Source of the DNA: Styela clava | Taxonomy: Eukaryota > Chordata > Ascidiacea > Stolidobranchia > Styelidae | NCBI RefSeq assembly: GCF_964204865.1 | Contig: NC_135263.1 | Span: 11,453,426-11,517,425, forward strand | Length of the DNA stretch: 64,000 nt | Direction: 5' to 3' | In this document: piece by piece, positions 12,396 to 24,157 of the stretch | Numbering within the stretch: the first letter of the stretch is position 1 | How the letters are laid out: every line of letters begins with the position of its first letter | The notes under the pieces: generated by a model | What the model was told of the DNA's origin: nothing | Seen by the model: the letters and a program-made list of their open reading frames with translations, nothing else | Databases searched by the model: none | Translations under genes and position numbers: made by a program

Positions 12396-13060
12396 CAGGG
12401 GTCCGCAACCCCCGGCACGCGTGCCAGTCATGGCACGCGACGAGATTTTATATGGCACGCGGCGTCGTGAACATTTTTCCAAAAAAAAACATGATTTAAA
12501 ATGTTAAAATATTGAAAATAAATAACCGTACATGCGGTGCAAAACGCGTGGTTATTTTTGCTTTGTTTTATTGATACGTCAATATAATTTTTTTCAATAT
12601 TTTCACGACATTATTGCCCGCTTTCATGCTGGTATTTGCGTTTTATTACCAATTTCAAGAATTGTTGATCTGCTGTGAAAATGTCGTTGACAAATTAAAC
12701 GTCATTTTAAAACCTACACACAAAAAACTGACTGAGAAGAATGAAGCTTTTAAAAAGGATCTTTCACGTTTCAAAAAAGCAAAGTAGTATTTTCAACAAA
12801 AGTCATTCTCAGTGGAATTCAAAGTACGGAAAGTGGCCATAAAATGCAGACTGTATCGCTAATCGTTGGAAGCCTTTTACCGTTGGTAATTTCATTAAAA
12901 AGTATTTATCAATTGTTTCGAAGTTCTCTTTGAGAATGTGCCAAATAAAAATGTCATTCTCTCAAGAAATTAAAATCACCCAGTGTCTGCTCTGAGTGAG
13001 AAAAAACAAGGGCAGGTATCTTACTAAAACCTAGGGTTATTGTGAATATTTCTTTGTATA
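12396..13060. mobile_element. Left part of a hAT element cut by the duplication breakpoint
   Basis: It starts CAGGGGTCCGCAACC and continues with GGCACGCGTGCC. The left flank is TCATAGAG (12388-12395). The element has no right end here: it stops at the unit A/B junction. The right end of the same element survives at 20741 followed by TCATAGAA (20742-20749), one mismatch from the left flank, so the two pieces look like ends of one ancestral insertion. Confidence 0.8.
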
Positions 13061-13130
13061 TTACTCGTGTTGTTTCTCGATGAGGTAACGGTGGTAACGG
13101 TTTGATATTAAACAAGCTTCTTATTTTAAG

Positions 13131-13171
13131 CTGAAGACGTCAACAAAGATCAGAATCTCAACGACGAATAG
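13131..13171 (+). pseudogene. Orphan terminal exon of the secreted-peptide gene
   Basis: It encodes AEDVNKDQNLNDE plus stop after a TTTTAG acceptor, nearly identical to the last exon at 8982-9022. The duplication started inside the intron just upstream, so no signal peptide or cationic core precedes it. It could only be used by long-range splicing from 8893. Most likely non-functional. Confidence 0.75.
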
Positions 13172-14214
13172 TCTGCTACAAGAAGAGTCCTGCAAGACAA
13201 AATCTGACCTGGAACCGAAACTGAAACAAATGTTGCCTATAGATAGCTCTATGCGTTCATAAACCATACTTATACTTTTTTTTTCATTATTTCTTAAACG
13301 TGAAAGTGTCATTGGCTGCATAATCATAAATATACTGCATAAAAAAAGTTCTGACAAGATCTTTTATTAGCTCAAAAATCAGTGTCAGTGTTGCTTCTCA
13401 ATAACATGTCCTGTTCAATGAAAGGACACGTTGGATTGTTGGATTCAGCTTTATTAAAACAAATTGCACGCCACAAAATTGGGTAAGATGATATCGAATA
13501 TACAGCAATATATATGTCAAGTCGGGGTATATTCGTTTAGTCTTCTGTGTATTTAATCTCCAAAATACAATACAAATAACAGCAAAATGTTTCAGGCAAC
13601 GTTATCGAAATAGATGAAAAGCCTTTTGGTATGTTGGATAGTCGTTTTCAAACGGAGTTTAACACTTGCCCACGGTGATATAAAGACATTGACTGCAAAA
13701 TAAAATGAATGGTTGAATATAATTTCGATGAATACCAAAACCAATTTAGCAACGACTACGTCTTACGATAGAATTGATTGAAATCATTTATATATATATA
13801 ATTCTTTCGAAACTTACCGTAGGTTGTGCAGCATGCAGGGGTATGGCATGCAGTGGAATCGGCTTATTTTTATTTGTTACTGAATTTCGAGTTCGAAGAC
13901 GAACATTTGCAGGTACCACAGCAGCATTTACAGAGCACATAAACAGTAAGAAGGAATAAGAAGGCAATTCCAGATGCAAATAATTTTGCATGCCTTCGAA
14001 CACGACCTAGAATAGGTAAAAAGTAAATCCAGATAAAAACACTTATGTATTTTCAAATCATCATTTTCAAGTTATTCACATAACTAAATATAGATGTGTT
14101 TTATTTTAGTTTAACCCATGTTAAAGACACGCTTGAAAAAAGGGCGAAAGAAATTCATAAATAAAGACTATGGCGATATGCAAGGCCTTCGTTTACGCGT
14201 TCACAAAAATGTTA

Positions 14215-14217
14215 ATA

Positions 14218-14290
<73 letters not shown>
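14215..14290. repeat. (TA)n microsatellite
   Basis: About 75 bp of almost pure TA repeat, directly adjoining the left end of the 4.7 kb transposon. A shorter TA run (18960-18990) adjoins its right end, consistent with insertion into a TA tract. Confidence 0.9.
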
Positions 14291-14292
<2 letters not shown>

Positions 14293-17200
14293 AATACGGT
14301 AGTTAAGTAGACATACCGTGCTAAAAAAGCGACAGTTATGTAGACGGAAAAATTGGGTAGACATTTTCCTGTCCGCTTAATTATTCCACGTTCCATAATT
14401 AAAACGTTTTGCGATATTTTGCTGAAATCTCTTTTTCTCTGATAAAACAGTATCAAAAATAATATGTTCTTTCAATATTTTTTAAATAATAGCACATTTT
14501 CGCCAACTTTAATGGGACAGTAGTTCTGCTGGTTTATAATCAACGGGTTTAATTTTCGTACATAAAGTGGACATTTTATTTATGCAAAAATCTTTTAATT
14601 TTTCGGTATATGTTTTTACGATTTTTGGAGAGTAGGTTTGATAATTTTGATACAATAACCAGGCAGAACATGAAGATCGTCCGTTCTGTTTTTTGCAATA
14701 TAAGCTCAATAAACTGAAAAGGACCTCAATTCACACTCCGTACTAAAGAGGCTTTGTGTCGCAATAGTAAAACTGTCGGGTTCGCCGAGAACTTTGCCGT
14801 TTGCCGTTTACCACGTTTGCCGTTTTGTTCGCAAGTAACCTGGGCGCCGTGAGGGGATTGGGATCTTCATGAGTGCGTGATTGCCGAAATTTAGATAAAA
14901 TAGAACAGTTGTGTTTGGAGAAGCGTTCCAAGTCTTTTGTGTCAGGTGTTATCAGTTACCCAGTGAATTGAAGTCGAGTCATAATAACTTGAAACAAGGA
15001 TTTCAACGTCACCGAGGAATGCTGCTGGAAATCATCACTCATCGGATAAGGTGATTAGTCATAACGATTTTTAATATTAGGGTTACTATATTTTTGGTGT
15101 TGAGATTTTTCACGTAATCCAGATTATCAAAATTTAGACCATCAAAATAATGATACGACTGGGTTTGCGTTTGTAAAAGTGTGTAATTCAGAAGGATTCC
15201 AAATCCAGACGAAAATACAAACGAAGAATGTGAAAATTCAATGAATTCAATTTTTTGTCGAAAAAGAAGGATATACGAGAAGTGAGTGGTTGACGTTTGT
15301 ATAGTTTGGTGTAAATAAAAATATCTAATACACCGCTCCATATTAGATTAAAATATTTCCTCTTCGGAAAACAGTTTTGAAGAATTGCATTGCTAGCAAT
15401 TTTGTTTTGTGATTTGGCACATATCCCTGAGTTATTTTACCATCCTCATCTAGTTATTTACTGGGCTGTATTTTTTGTTCACATTTAGGTGACTCTCCAA
15501 CGAGATGGCCCACGTTTCAGAACTTGGCAGACGGAAATGCGGGTAGTGATTCGGAGAAAGCTGTGCCAGGAGGTGACTAAATGAGTTTGCTATGCTTGTT
15601 TTTTTATTAAATACGGTATCGTAAATTGATACCAATGAATGGTAATAAACCAAATCATAATATCATTTGTAGCCCATCACAAATAGCGCAGCTATCTACG
15701 AATAATTGTAGTGCACCGTTTAGAAACCTGGTTTATTTGAGTAATAATGCAATTATCCATTTCAAACATTTCGTTTGTTCGATCAATCAAGAGTAGCGTA
15801 ATTCTGAATTGGACTAAAACACTGTGATGATGTTTCGTGACTTATGCATGTATTTTTGACCAAAGTTTCAGATAAGTCAACAGAGTATACCGCACCATCT
15901 TCAGAGTCACTTTCAATAAGCAATGTAAGTGATTTCAAAGAAAACCATATATATGGAAAAGAAAAATGCTGTAAATCAATTCAAAAAAAAGCTTCTAAAC
16001 AAAAGCGAACCAGAAAAGAAACTACGAAAGAAAAATAATTGCACGGATTGGTATATCTTGTGAGAAGTTTATTGTAAAGCTTTAAGACATCTCTGTATAA
16101 TTCATAAAGATGAACCGGCAGTGAGCATAATCTTGTCTCTCCTCAACAACTTAACCTAGTGGGCATATCCACATTCGTATACATACTTGGCACACATTTT
16201 TACTATTCAATTATAAATTCAAAATAACAATCATGTTTTTGTATTCCGAGTTGGTGAAAAAATTTTAAATAAATTGTGCAAAGATTCTAAATTGGTATTG
16301 AGGTTCAATAATTTCATTTTGATCGCTTGTATAGTTGACTGTATAATCAATCACTGCTATAATTAGGCGCCCTGATAGGTTGACATTTGAGTTATAATTG
16401 GTGTAATGTTTCTCATTTTAGTTGACATGGCAAAATTTCGTTTCGCATTCATAGGCCCCATTGAAAACGTCCCTTAATTGAACATTTGAGATATGTTGTG
16501 TATAATGTTTCTCGATATTTTATTCAGAATTTCGTGTTTTAATTACATACCTTCTGAAATGGTTGAAATTTTTTTTGACTGCTTCTCAATATTATTGCCA
16601 TTCCAAAATATCATTTTGCATTTACATGACACACTTACGTAGCTAAGTAGATGACGATTTGCGATTTATTTTCTGTTTTGTTTTTCAATATGGTTTCAAA
16701 ATTTTGTTTTATAATATTTGTCACTCTCAAGTTATCGGATAGGTGAACAGAGATAAATTTTGAGCAATTTTCCACAACATCAAAATATGATTAGTATTCG
16801 AAATTTCGTATTTCAGTTAAATTTCACACACTGTGAAGTGTAAGTGTGTGAGATATATTTTGTGTAAGATTTCTCAATACGATTCCAGAATTTTGTTTCA
16901 ATAGTTGTATGCCACACTTAGGTGGTCGGATATGCGGACATTTGAGATATATATTTTGTGTAATGTTTCTCAAAATTATTTCAGAATTTTCATTTCAATT
17001 TTTGCATGTCCACACTTAGGTGGTCGGATAGGTGGACATTTGAGATATACTTTGTGTAATGTTTCTCAATATGATTTCAGAGTTTTCATTGTGATTGTTT
17101 TATGCCACACTTAGGTGGTCGGATAGGTGGACATTTGAGATATACTTTGTGTAATGTTTCTCAATATGATTTCAGAGTTTCCATTGTGATTGTTTTATGC

Positions 17201-18957
17201 CACACTTATGTGGTCGGATAGGCGGACATTTGAGATATATTTTGTGTAATGTTTCTCAATATTATTTCAGAATTTTCATTTCAATTTTTGTATGCCCCAC
17301 TTAGGTGGTCGGATAAGTGGACATTTGAGATATATATACTTTGTGTAATGTTTCTCAATATGATTTCAGAGTTTTCATTGTGATTGTTTTATGCCACACT
17401 TAGGTGGTCGGATAGGTGGACATTTGAGATATACTTTGTGTAATGTTTCTCAATATTATTTCAGAATTTTCATTTCAATTTTTGTATGCCACACTTAGGT
17501 GGCCGGATAGGTGGGCATTTGAGATATACTTTGTGTAATGTTTCTCATTACGATTTTGGAATTTTCATTTTAATGTTTCATGCCACACTAAGGTGGCCGG
17601 ATAGGTGGACATTTGAGATATACTTTGTGTAATATTTCTCAATATGATTTCAAGAGTTTTCATTTTGATTGTTTTATGCCACACTTAGGTGGTCGGATAG
17701 TTGGACATTTGAGATATACTTTGTGTAATGTTTCTCAATATGATTTCAGAAGTTTCATTTCAATTCTTGTATGCCATACTTAGGTGGCCGGATAGGTGGA
17801 CATTCGAGATATAGTTCGTGTAATGTTCTCAATATGATTTCAGAATTTTCATTTTTATGTTTATTGCCACACTTAGGTGGCCGGATAGGTGGACATTTGA
17901 GATATATTTTGTGTGATGTTACTCAATATGATTTAAGAATTTTCATTTAAATGTTTAATGCCACACCTAGGTGGCCGGATAGGTAGACATTTGAGATATA
18001 CTTTGTGTAATGTTCCTCAATATGATGTCAGAATTTTCATTTCAATTTTTGTACGCCTCACTTAGGTGGCCGGATAGGTGGACATTTGAGATATACTTTG
18101 TGTAATATTTCTCAATATGATTTCAGAATTTTTATTTCAATTCTTGTACGCCACACTTAGGTGGCCGGATAGGTGACATTTGAGATATATTTTGTGTAAT
18201 ATTTCTCAATATGATTTCAGAATTTTTATTTCAATTCTTGTACGCCACACTTAGGTGGTCGGATAAGTTGACATTTGAGATATATTTTGTGTAATGTTTA
18301 TCAATATTATTGGAATGCCATAATTTTGACTTGGTATTGATATCTTGACACTCACAACATAGCATCTGTTTAATCTATATGTTGCACCATAGGGTTGGAA
18401 TAGGCGAACATTTGTGATATGCTCTGTGTATTTCTCAGTTTCAAATATATAACACGTTCGGATCAATTTGTTTCGATTTGTCTACCTTCACGTTGCATTT
18501 CGAGTATTTTTTGATATGGAAGATTATTTCCAACACCAAACAAAGTGCATCTCCCTTGCACGAAAGACTGAACATTGAAAAAGGAAATGCTATTTTTTGT
18601 GATAAATATTGCTAAATGGTTCGAATCCATCGGAAATTAAAGCAAGGTCATACGCTTTAAAATGCGTATTAAAATAAAAGCAACATCATTTATGTAGACA
18701 TCCAGGGCGACATATAAGAGGGGTCCGGCTTAGTGCCGAAATAGGCTAAAACATTTGGTGGTCTGAATTAAGTGGACGAATTAAGCGGACAAAAATTTTA
18801 TATCTGTTATCGAGAGGATTGTGTTGACTCTTTTTCTCCGTAGTTGTCAACGGCTCTCGCGCTCTCCAAGCACGTATTCAAAAACAATGATACGGACACA
18901 GGAACGACGTCCGCTTAAGTACTGCAATTATGGCAGGTCCGTTTAACTACCGTAATA
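14291..18957. mobile_element. ~4.7 kb DNA transposon with terminal inverted repeats (pogo/Tigger-like ends)
   Basis: The left end begins CTAATACGGTAGTTAAGTAG. The right end, read inverted, begins CTATTACGGTAGTTAAACGG. Both ends carry subterminal TTAAGCGGAC-type words, as in pogo/Tigger-like TA-target elements; that family placement is inferred. The flanks are TA repeats on both sides. Small minus-strand frames at 14509-14931 are too short and unrecognised to call a transposase, so the copy is probably non-autonomous or degenerate. It contains the ~95 bp tandem array. Confidence 0.72.
16340..18440 (+). repeat. Tandem array, ~95 bp unit, core at about 16880-18310
   Basis: About 15 clear copies plus degenerate copies at both edges. 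Each contains CACTTAGGTGG, CGGATAGGTGGACATTTGAG and TTTGTGTAATGTTTCTCAAT. Spacing measured between the units at 17102 and 17197 is 95 bp. Copies differ by scattered substitutions and a few short indels. The array is internal to the 4.7 kb transposon and has no coding potential. Confidence 0.9.
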
Positions 18958-18960
18958 GAG

Positions 18961-18993
<33 letters not shown>

Positions 18994-20046
18994 ATATTTC
19001 TCCACCACTTATTTAGCTGTTCTACAATGTCATTGTCTTTGAGGACATACATATCTCAAGTACAAAAATAATCGAATATAATATCTTCATACTATCCCCC
19101 GTACCTCTTGTCCATCGGCTTCGCGTTGGTTTCTCGCCTTGCTTTGTCACACGGTTTGCGAACGGCGTGGTGGTTGACCGTGGAGTTTCTGCAGTAAAAT
19201 ATTACAATTCAAATCGGTGCTGAGAAACCAAAACTGATTTAATGAGCCATTCTAAGTTCCGCTTTACGAGTACTCGTACTTGCACCTGCATGGCTTTATC
19301 TTTGAGTGGAGCATATAACCATTATCAACGGGATAACCGAATAGCTGCGACGCTACGCTTGGTCCTAGTGGGGCCGCCCGGCGCATGCTCGTCGCCTTCG
19401 TGTACGCCCGAGGCAATCGCCTGCGGTCGTACTAGGCTTTGACAGTCGCTGTCCGCGACGTCCACACACTCGCCAGGCAATGCCGGCCGAAGCGCTTTGT
19501 TTTTCGACTTTGCTTTCTCATGCCTGACCTTGCCCTTCGATATCCTGTTTTTCACATTGATCTGAATCACCGCCGAGACAGCAGTAAAATCCACCACGGC
19601 AACAGCATCCCACTGAAACACATGATTTGATATTCAGCATCGTAATATACCAGATAAGCTAACTATGCCAAATTTCATAGAGCATGGCAGCTAATATTGT
19701 GTCTCAAAATACTTAACTAGAACATTAAAAGATGTTCGTTTCGCTTTTCAGAAAATCAGAATTTCGCAACTCCAAAATATGGGACAATTTGAGCTGAAGA
19801 AGGAAAACTTGAATTTAATTAAAACTCTACTCACCTATACAGCGGTATCCATTCCCGCAGTGATCGTAGGCCTATAAATAAAAACATTACTAAATTTTAT
19901 AACTATATTCAATATAAACAGAGAAACGAATTTTCTAGATATTATTCTAACGGTTCATAGCAGATAACTTCAACAAAATAATTGGAGATCTGAACAAAGT
20001 AAAGTAAAGTATATCTTTGCATATTTTGCGATGAATCTACACTGAT

Positions 20047-20741
20047 ATACGCAACCCCCGGCACGCGTGATATTGATACGTCAATATAATTTTTGTCAAT
20101 ATTTTCACGACATTATTGTCCGCTTTCATGATGGTATTTGCGTTTTATCACAAATTTCAGGGATTGCTGACAACAGACTTTGTGTTTGTTTGTCGTAATA
20201 ACCATCTGCTGTGTCGTTGTTGGCAAATTAAAAGCCATTCTGGAACCAAACACAAAAAAATTATATAAAGGTGAAGAGAATGTAGCTATTAGAAAGGAAC
20301 TTTCTCGTTTCGAAAAACAAAGTATTATTTTTCAAAAAATTCATTCGCAGTACAATTCAAAGTATGGAAAGTAGCTGTAAAATGCAGAATGTATCGCCAA
20401 TCGTTGGAAGCATTTTACCGTTGGTAATTTCATTAAAGAAGTATTTATCGATTGTTCCCTTTGAGGATGTGCCAAATAAAAATGTCATTCTCTGAGTGAG
20501 GAAAAGCGAGGGCAAGGATCCCACTGAAACATTGGGTTATTGTGAATATTTCTTTGTATATATAATAAAAATAACTTCAATAATTTTTCGTGAAATATTA
20601 CATTTAAGCATAACTTTAGGTAGTTAAACTATTGCCCCAGGTCTGATTATATAACGCAATTTTTCATCGGCCCGCAAACGTACATTTGGACATTAAATTT
20701 TAAAAATTGGCACACCGAAAAGAAAACGTAGCCGACCCCTG
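20047..20741. mobile_element. Internally deleted hAT element retaining the right end
   Basis: It begins within the family's left end (GCAACCCCCGGCACGCGTGA), skips about 145 bp relative to 12396-13060, then follows it to 20560. It continues to the right end GTAGCCGACCCCTG at 20741, followed by TCATAGAA. This is the unit B remnant of the element whose left end is at 12396. Confidence 0.75.
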
Positions 20742-22548
20742 TCATAGAATATCTACATGACAATAAAATTTCTTCAAAAAAACTTTCACGTTTTATTAGG
20801 CCACCATAATATCTTAACGACATCTATACAGTGAAATTTTTAAAAATATGAAAAAAAATTCTAGATTTTTGTATTTTTCAATAAAAGTTCAACAACTACA
20901 TTTATCATCATATGTAGTATAATCAAATATTTCAATCAATGGTATTCTTTCATGAAAGTTTTTCATTGCATTAATATCCAGTAATTAAAAATTGGGTTCT
21001 CCGAGTAAAATATTAAGCCATGAAAATATCAACAATGATTTTTGATACGTTTTCACGCCCTTTTTCACCACAAGGATTTGTAGATGTAGCCAGCCGTAAT
21101 AAGATGCTAATATTATAAAGAGCAGAATTTTTAATTCATGTTAGGTATTGCGTAGCTATTGTATCTCGTCTCGGGTCATGCGGGACTATACAGAGAAAAA
21201 TACTGAAGTAATAAATAATTGTCTTGGCCTGAAATAAAAGTCATTCCTTTCTGACGAACGCGCACATAAAGATATCTAATTAATTTTCGGTACAAATATT
21301 CTTTTTAATATTTGAGGAAAGGGGGAGGTTTGAGGCATGTTTAATAGGCTAGTGGCACCAAACTACGTTGTCATTGCAAGTTGGAAGTTCACGAAAACTG
21401 TGACAAATTAGGTAAGCTGTATTTCACTGGCTGCATTTGACAACAGCTATTTCTCATGGGTGTTCTTGTTCCAACTTCCAGGTACCGTTATAGCACAAAG
21501 GACAAATTGCTGTCAAAATCAGATCCATAATGAGATACATAGCATATATATATTTATGTATTGTGAAGTTAAAATTGTTCAAATATCTTGTTGGACAGGA
21601 ATAATAATATACGTTAAAATTCCATAAACACAAAGCTCAATTATAATGTTTCAATTCAATATAGTATAGAGACTTAAAAAAAACTATATATAATAACATG
21701 AAATATGAGTTTAATATACATAACAGCGATGATCTTTGTTAGTCAATAGGGATATCAATAGTGGGTATATTTCTACAGAGTTGTGAGCGGGCTCATCGTA
21801 TAAGGACTGATCTAAGACTGAAACCATAAATACTAACCTGTACCAAATCATCATCATTGTGGGAGACCCACGCGATGAAACAACTCAATCAATTTAACAG
21901 TTCATCATGTAAATTGTCAGTTATCAATTCTCGTGTTTGGATTACAACAAAATCGTATACTTAATCTGCGATAGCAACAATATCAGATAATCGTATCGTC
22001 AAATTTTCAAACCGATTAATTGATATCCATTCAACGTCCTTACCACACAAACACTAATTTACAGAAACATAAAATAGTAAAATATTAAAATAGTATGTAT
22101 TTTCATAGATGATCAATTTTTCTTGAAATCAAGTCTGACGAACTGGTACTGTTTGCTGCATGAAATGAAATAGTTTACGTTAGAGAGATTAAAAGAAGTT
22201 AGAAGACTCGAAGTATACGTAAGCCTAATTAACCAAATTTACTTTCTAACCCACTGTCAACATTGGCAAAAATAATAGTATTTTGTTTTATATTAAAAGC
22301 TAACTTCGTAGTAAAAATGATGTCTAGAATTAACTTTGTGGTATCATTCAGCATAGCGTCTAGGTCGTGTTGCCAATTTGGAATTGTAAATTGTTTATTT
22401 ACAACCTTTTAAATTCGAAACTAGCATTTTAAAGTTAAGTTTGTTTCGCCTGAACTACTGCGAACATAATTTCTTTAGTATATTGTTAAACTTATATGAC
22501 GTCATTCAATCATGTTTTGATGCATGGTTCGATGCACACAAATTGGTT
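20742..22548. other. No gene seen
   Basis: AT-rich spacer between unit B and gene C. I saw no exon, RNA gene or complete transposon. Confidence 0.45.
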
Positions 22549-24157
22549 TTATCTAATTATCGCCATGCGTTTTTTCCAGAAGCACCAAAAACCAATTGCG
22601 CATCCAGCTAGTACAAGCAGTACAACGACGATAATCCCGACCCCTAGTATAGAAATTACATATCTCAGATTCAAATAGATAAAATTATAAAGTGAAGATA
22701 GTGATGTTATTTTTTCCAAAAAAAATATGATTAAAATTGATTCTATTTTCGGGCATTTTTGTTTTTATAAATAAGCTGTTTAATTTTTACTCGAGTTTAG
22801 AAAACTAATTTCTTTTTGAATCTCGAAAGGCGACTAATTAAATGGTAAATGATACAGATAAAATGAAAAGGTATTTACGGCGATATGGCTGAACATCCGA
22901 TTACAACATTAAATTCGTTTTTTTTTTTAATTATATAATTAGAATGTTTATCACGTATTATATAAGGTCTAACTGAATTGTAATTCAAACATATATGTAC
23001 ATATTGATCACATTATTCTAGAAATAATTAGGCGGCCAAAATTGGACATGAAGCTTAAATTATATAGTAGAAAATGAGAAAAATGAATATCATTTTGACT
23101 GTTTTAATATGAGCATATAATACTGGAGGTGGCAAATAGAAATATACTATAGGAATTTAGAACAACTTTTCCCATTGCTTGTCGAACAAACACTCACACG
23201 ATAAAGATCCCCAGTACAGCAATAACCCCTGCCTGTGCAGCAATATCCGGCTGAAAGTGAGAAATTGTTACGTTATAACAAGACTGTGCACATCAATGTG
23301 TATAATTTAAATTGTGCTATGTTTTCATATTAGACAAATATTCGTACATACATGGCACACACAGTTTTATGAATGACTTTCAAATAAAGTTCAATTTATT
23401 ATTATGCAGTGAAAGTGTTAACATTTTAAAGCTTTTTACATTAACTAAACTTTTTTGTGTGACGCCTATGTTAATGCATTACTATTGAGTTTGCATAACA
23501 CAAATTCCAAGCGACAGAATTAAATTTATGACGGGAAGTTGAAGAATCCGACTTTTATGGTGCCATATTTGACAGTAAGCTTACATTGAGGGTATTGTAT
23601 GATTTTATAAGGACGTAACATAAAACAAAAGGTTAACACACAACTATATCTCATAACTAACATATTTATATATGATAAAATACTAATTCTCATTACTCAC
23701 AATAACAGTAAAATCCGTTACCGCAATATTCATATGCCTGCGTACAAAATAAAAGTGTGGCTTTATTTTTTTACACATACCAAAAAATGTCACATTTATA
23801 GAGATTCCTACCTACAGGGTAATTCCAGAACGACGAAGGGCAGTTAACTTCGAAAAAATATAAAGTTTTTAAAGTTCGATTATTCATTTTTGTTTTCTGA
23901 ATGTTTTAAAAGATTCCTTCTCAGTAATTGCACGCTGCTCGAGTGACATATGTAAATAAATGTACTACAGCTGATAAAATTGTTGTGTTCTCGATTTACT
24001 TTAGATATATATTTTTTGCTAGTGACTGTATATAATAAAAACATCCTACAACTAGTACATATTTCATTAGAAGCAAACGTATTATGTTTACCTGGCAAGC
24101 TACGAAGAACGTTGTTAAAAATCCGATAATACGAGAAAATATCAACCTCCCTTTCAT
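22549..24157 (-). CDS. Small Shisa-like (STMC6-type) membrane protein, copy C
   Basis: Exons in transcript order are 24092-24157, 23701-23737, 23200-23250 and 22549-22643; phases 0-1-1 agree and give 82 aa. Exon 1 is a signal peptide (MKGRLIFSRIIGFLTTFFVA). Exon 2 (37 nt, AYEYCGNGFYCY) and exon 3 (SGYCCTGRGYCCTGDLY) form the C-X5-C-X4-CC-X5-CC ectodomain. Exon 4 is a hydrophobic helix (VGIIVVVLLVLAGCAIGFWC) and a short basic end (WKKRMAIIR). Unlike A and D there is no proline-rich tail, so either the tail was lost or another 3' exon exists that I could not find. It lies outside the A/B duplication and is more diverged from them. Function unknown; membrane adaptor or receptor is inferred from family architecture. 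Confidence 0.72.

Larger units (their letters stand above)
8914..13060. repeat. Tandem duplication unit A
   Basis: This 4147-bp unit is directly repeated as unit B (13061-20560). The left edge (TTACTCGTGTTGT) lies in the last intron of the secreted-peptide gene, and the same word restarts at 13061. The right edge (TTTCTTTGTATA) lies inside a hAT element and recurs at 20549-20560. The unit carries the peptide's terminal exon, the whole minus-strand membrane-protein gene A and the left part of the hAT element. Confidence 0.88.
13821..19871 (-). pseudogene. Shisa-like membrane protein copy B, broken
   Basis: Recognisable exons are 19835-19871 (AYDHCGNGYRCI), 19571-19612 (GCCCRGGFYCC) and a membrane exon from 14006 downwards (GIAFLFLLTVYVLCKCCC). 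They align exon by exon with copy A and keep the splice sites. The signal-peptide exon is missing because its region is deleted. In the membrane exon about 20 nt are lost relative to A after the CKCSSS codons; the frame shifts and stops at 13870-13872, while the tail (PIPLHAIPLHA) persists in another frame to about 13821. A 4.7 kb transposon fills the intron between the last two exons. Transcription from another promoter cannot be excluded. Confidence 0.78.
13061..20560. repeat. Tandem duplication unit B, expanded and decayed
   Basis: It aligns along its length with unit A (8914-13060). It is longer because a 4.7 kb transposon sits at 14291-18957. It also shows three deletions relative to A: the equivalents of about 11360-12210 (with exon 1), about 12262-12404, and about 12425-12570. 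Confidence 0.85.

Noticed and set aside
14193-14456. Minus-strand frame with a long Tyr-Ile run
   Set aside because: Produced by the TA microsatellite; low-complexity, not a protein.
16880-18310. Regularly repeated ~95 bp units considered as a CRISPR-like or coding repeat array
   Set aside because: The whole unit repeats with drift and there are no unique spacers; frames are broken by indels; the setting is a eukaryotic transposon. It is a minisatellite.
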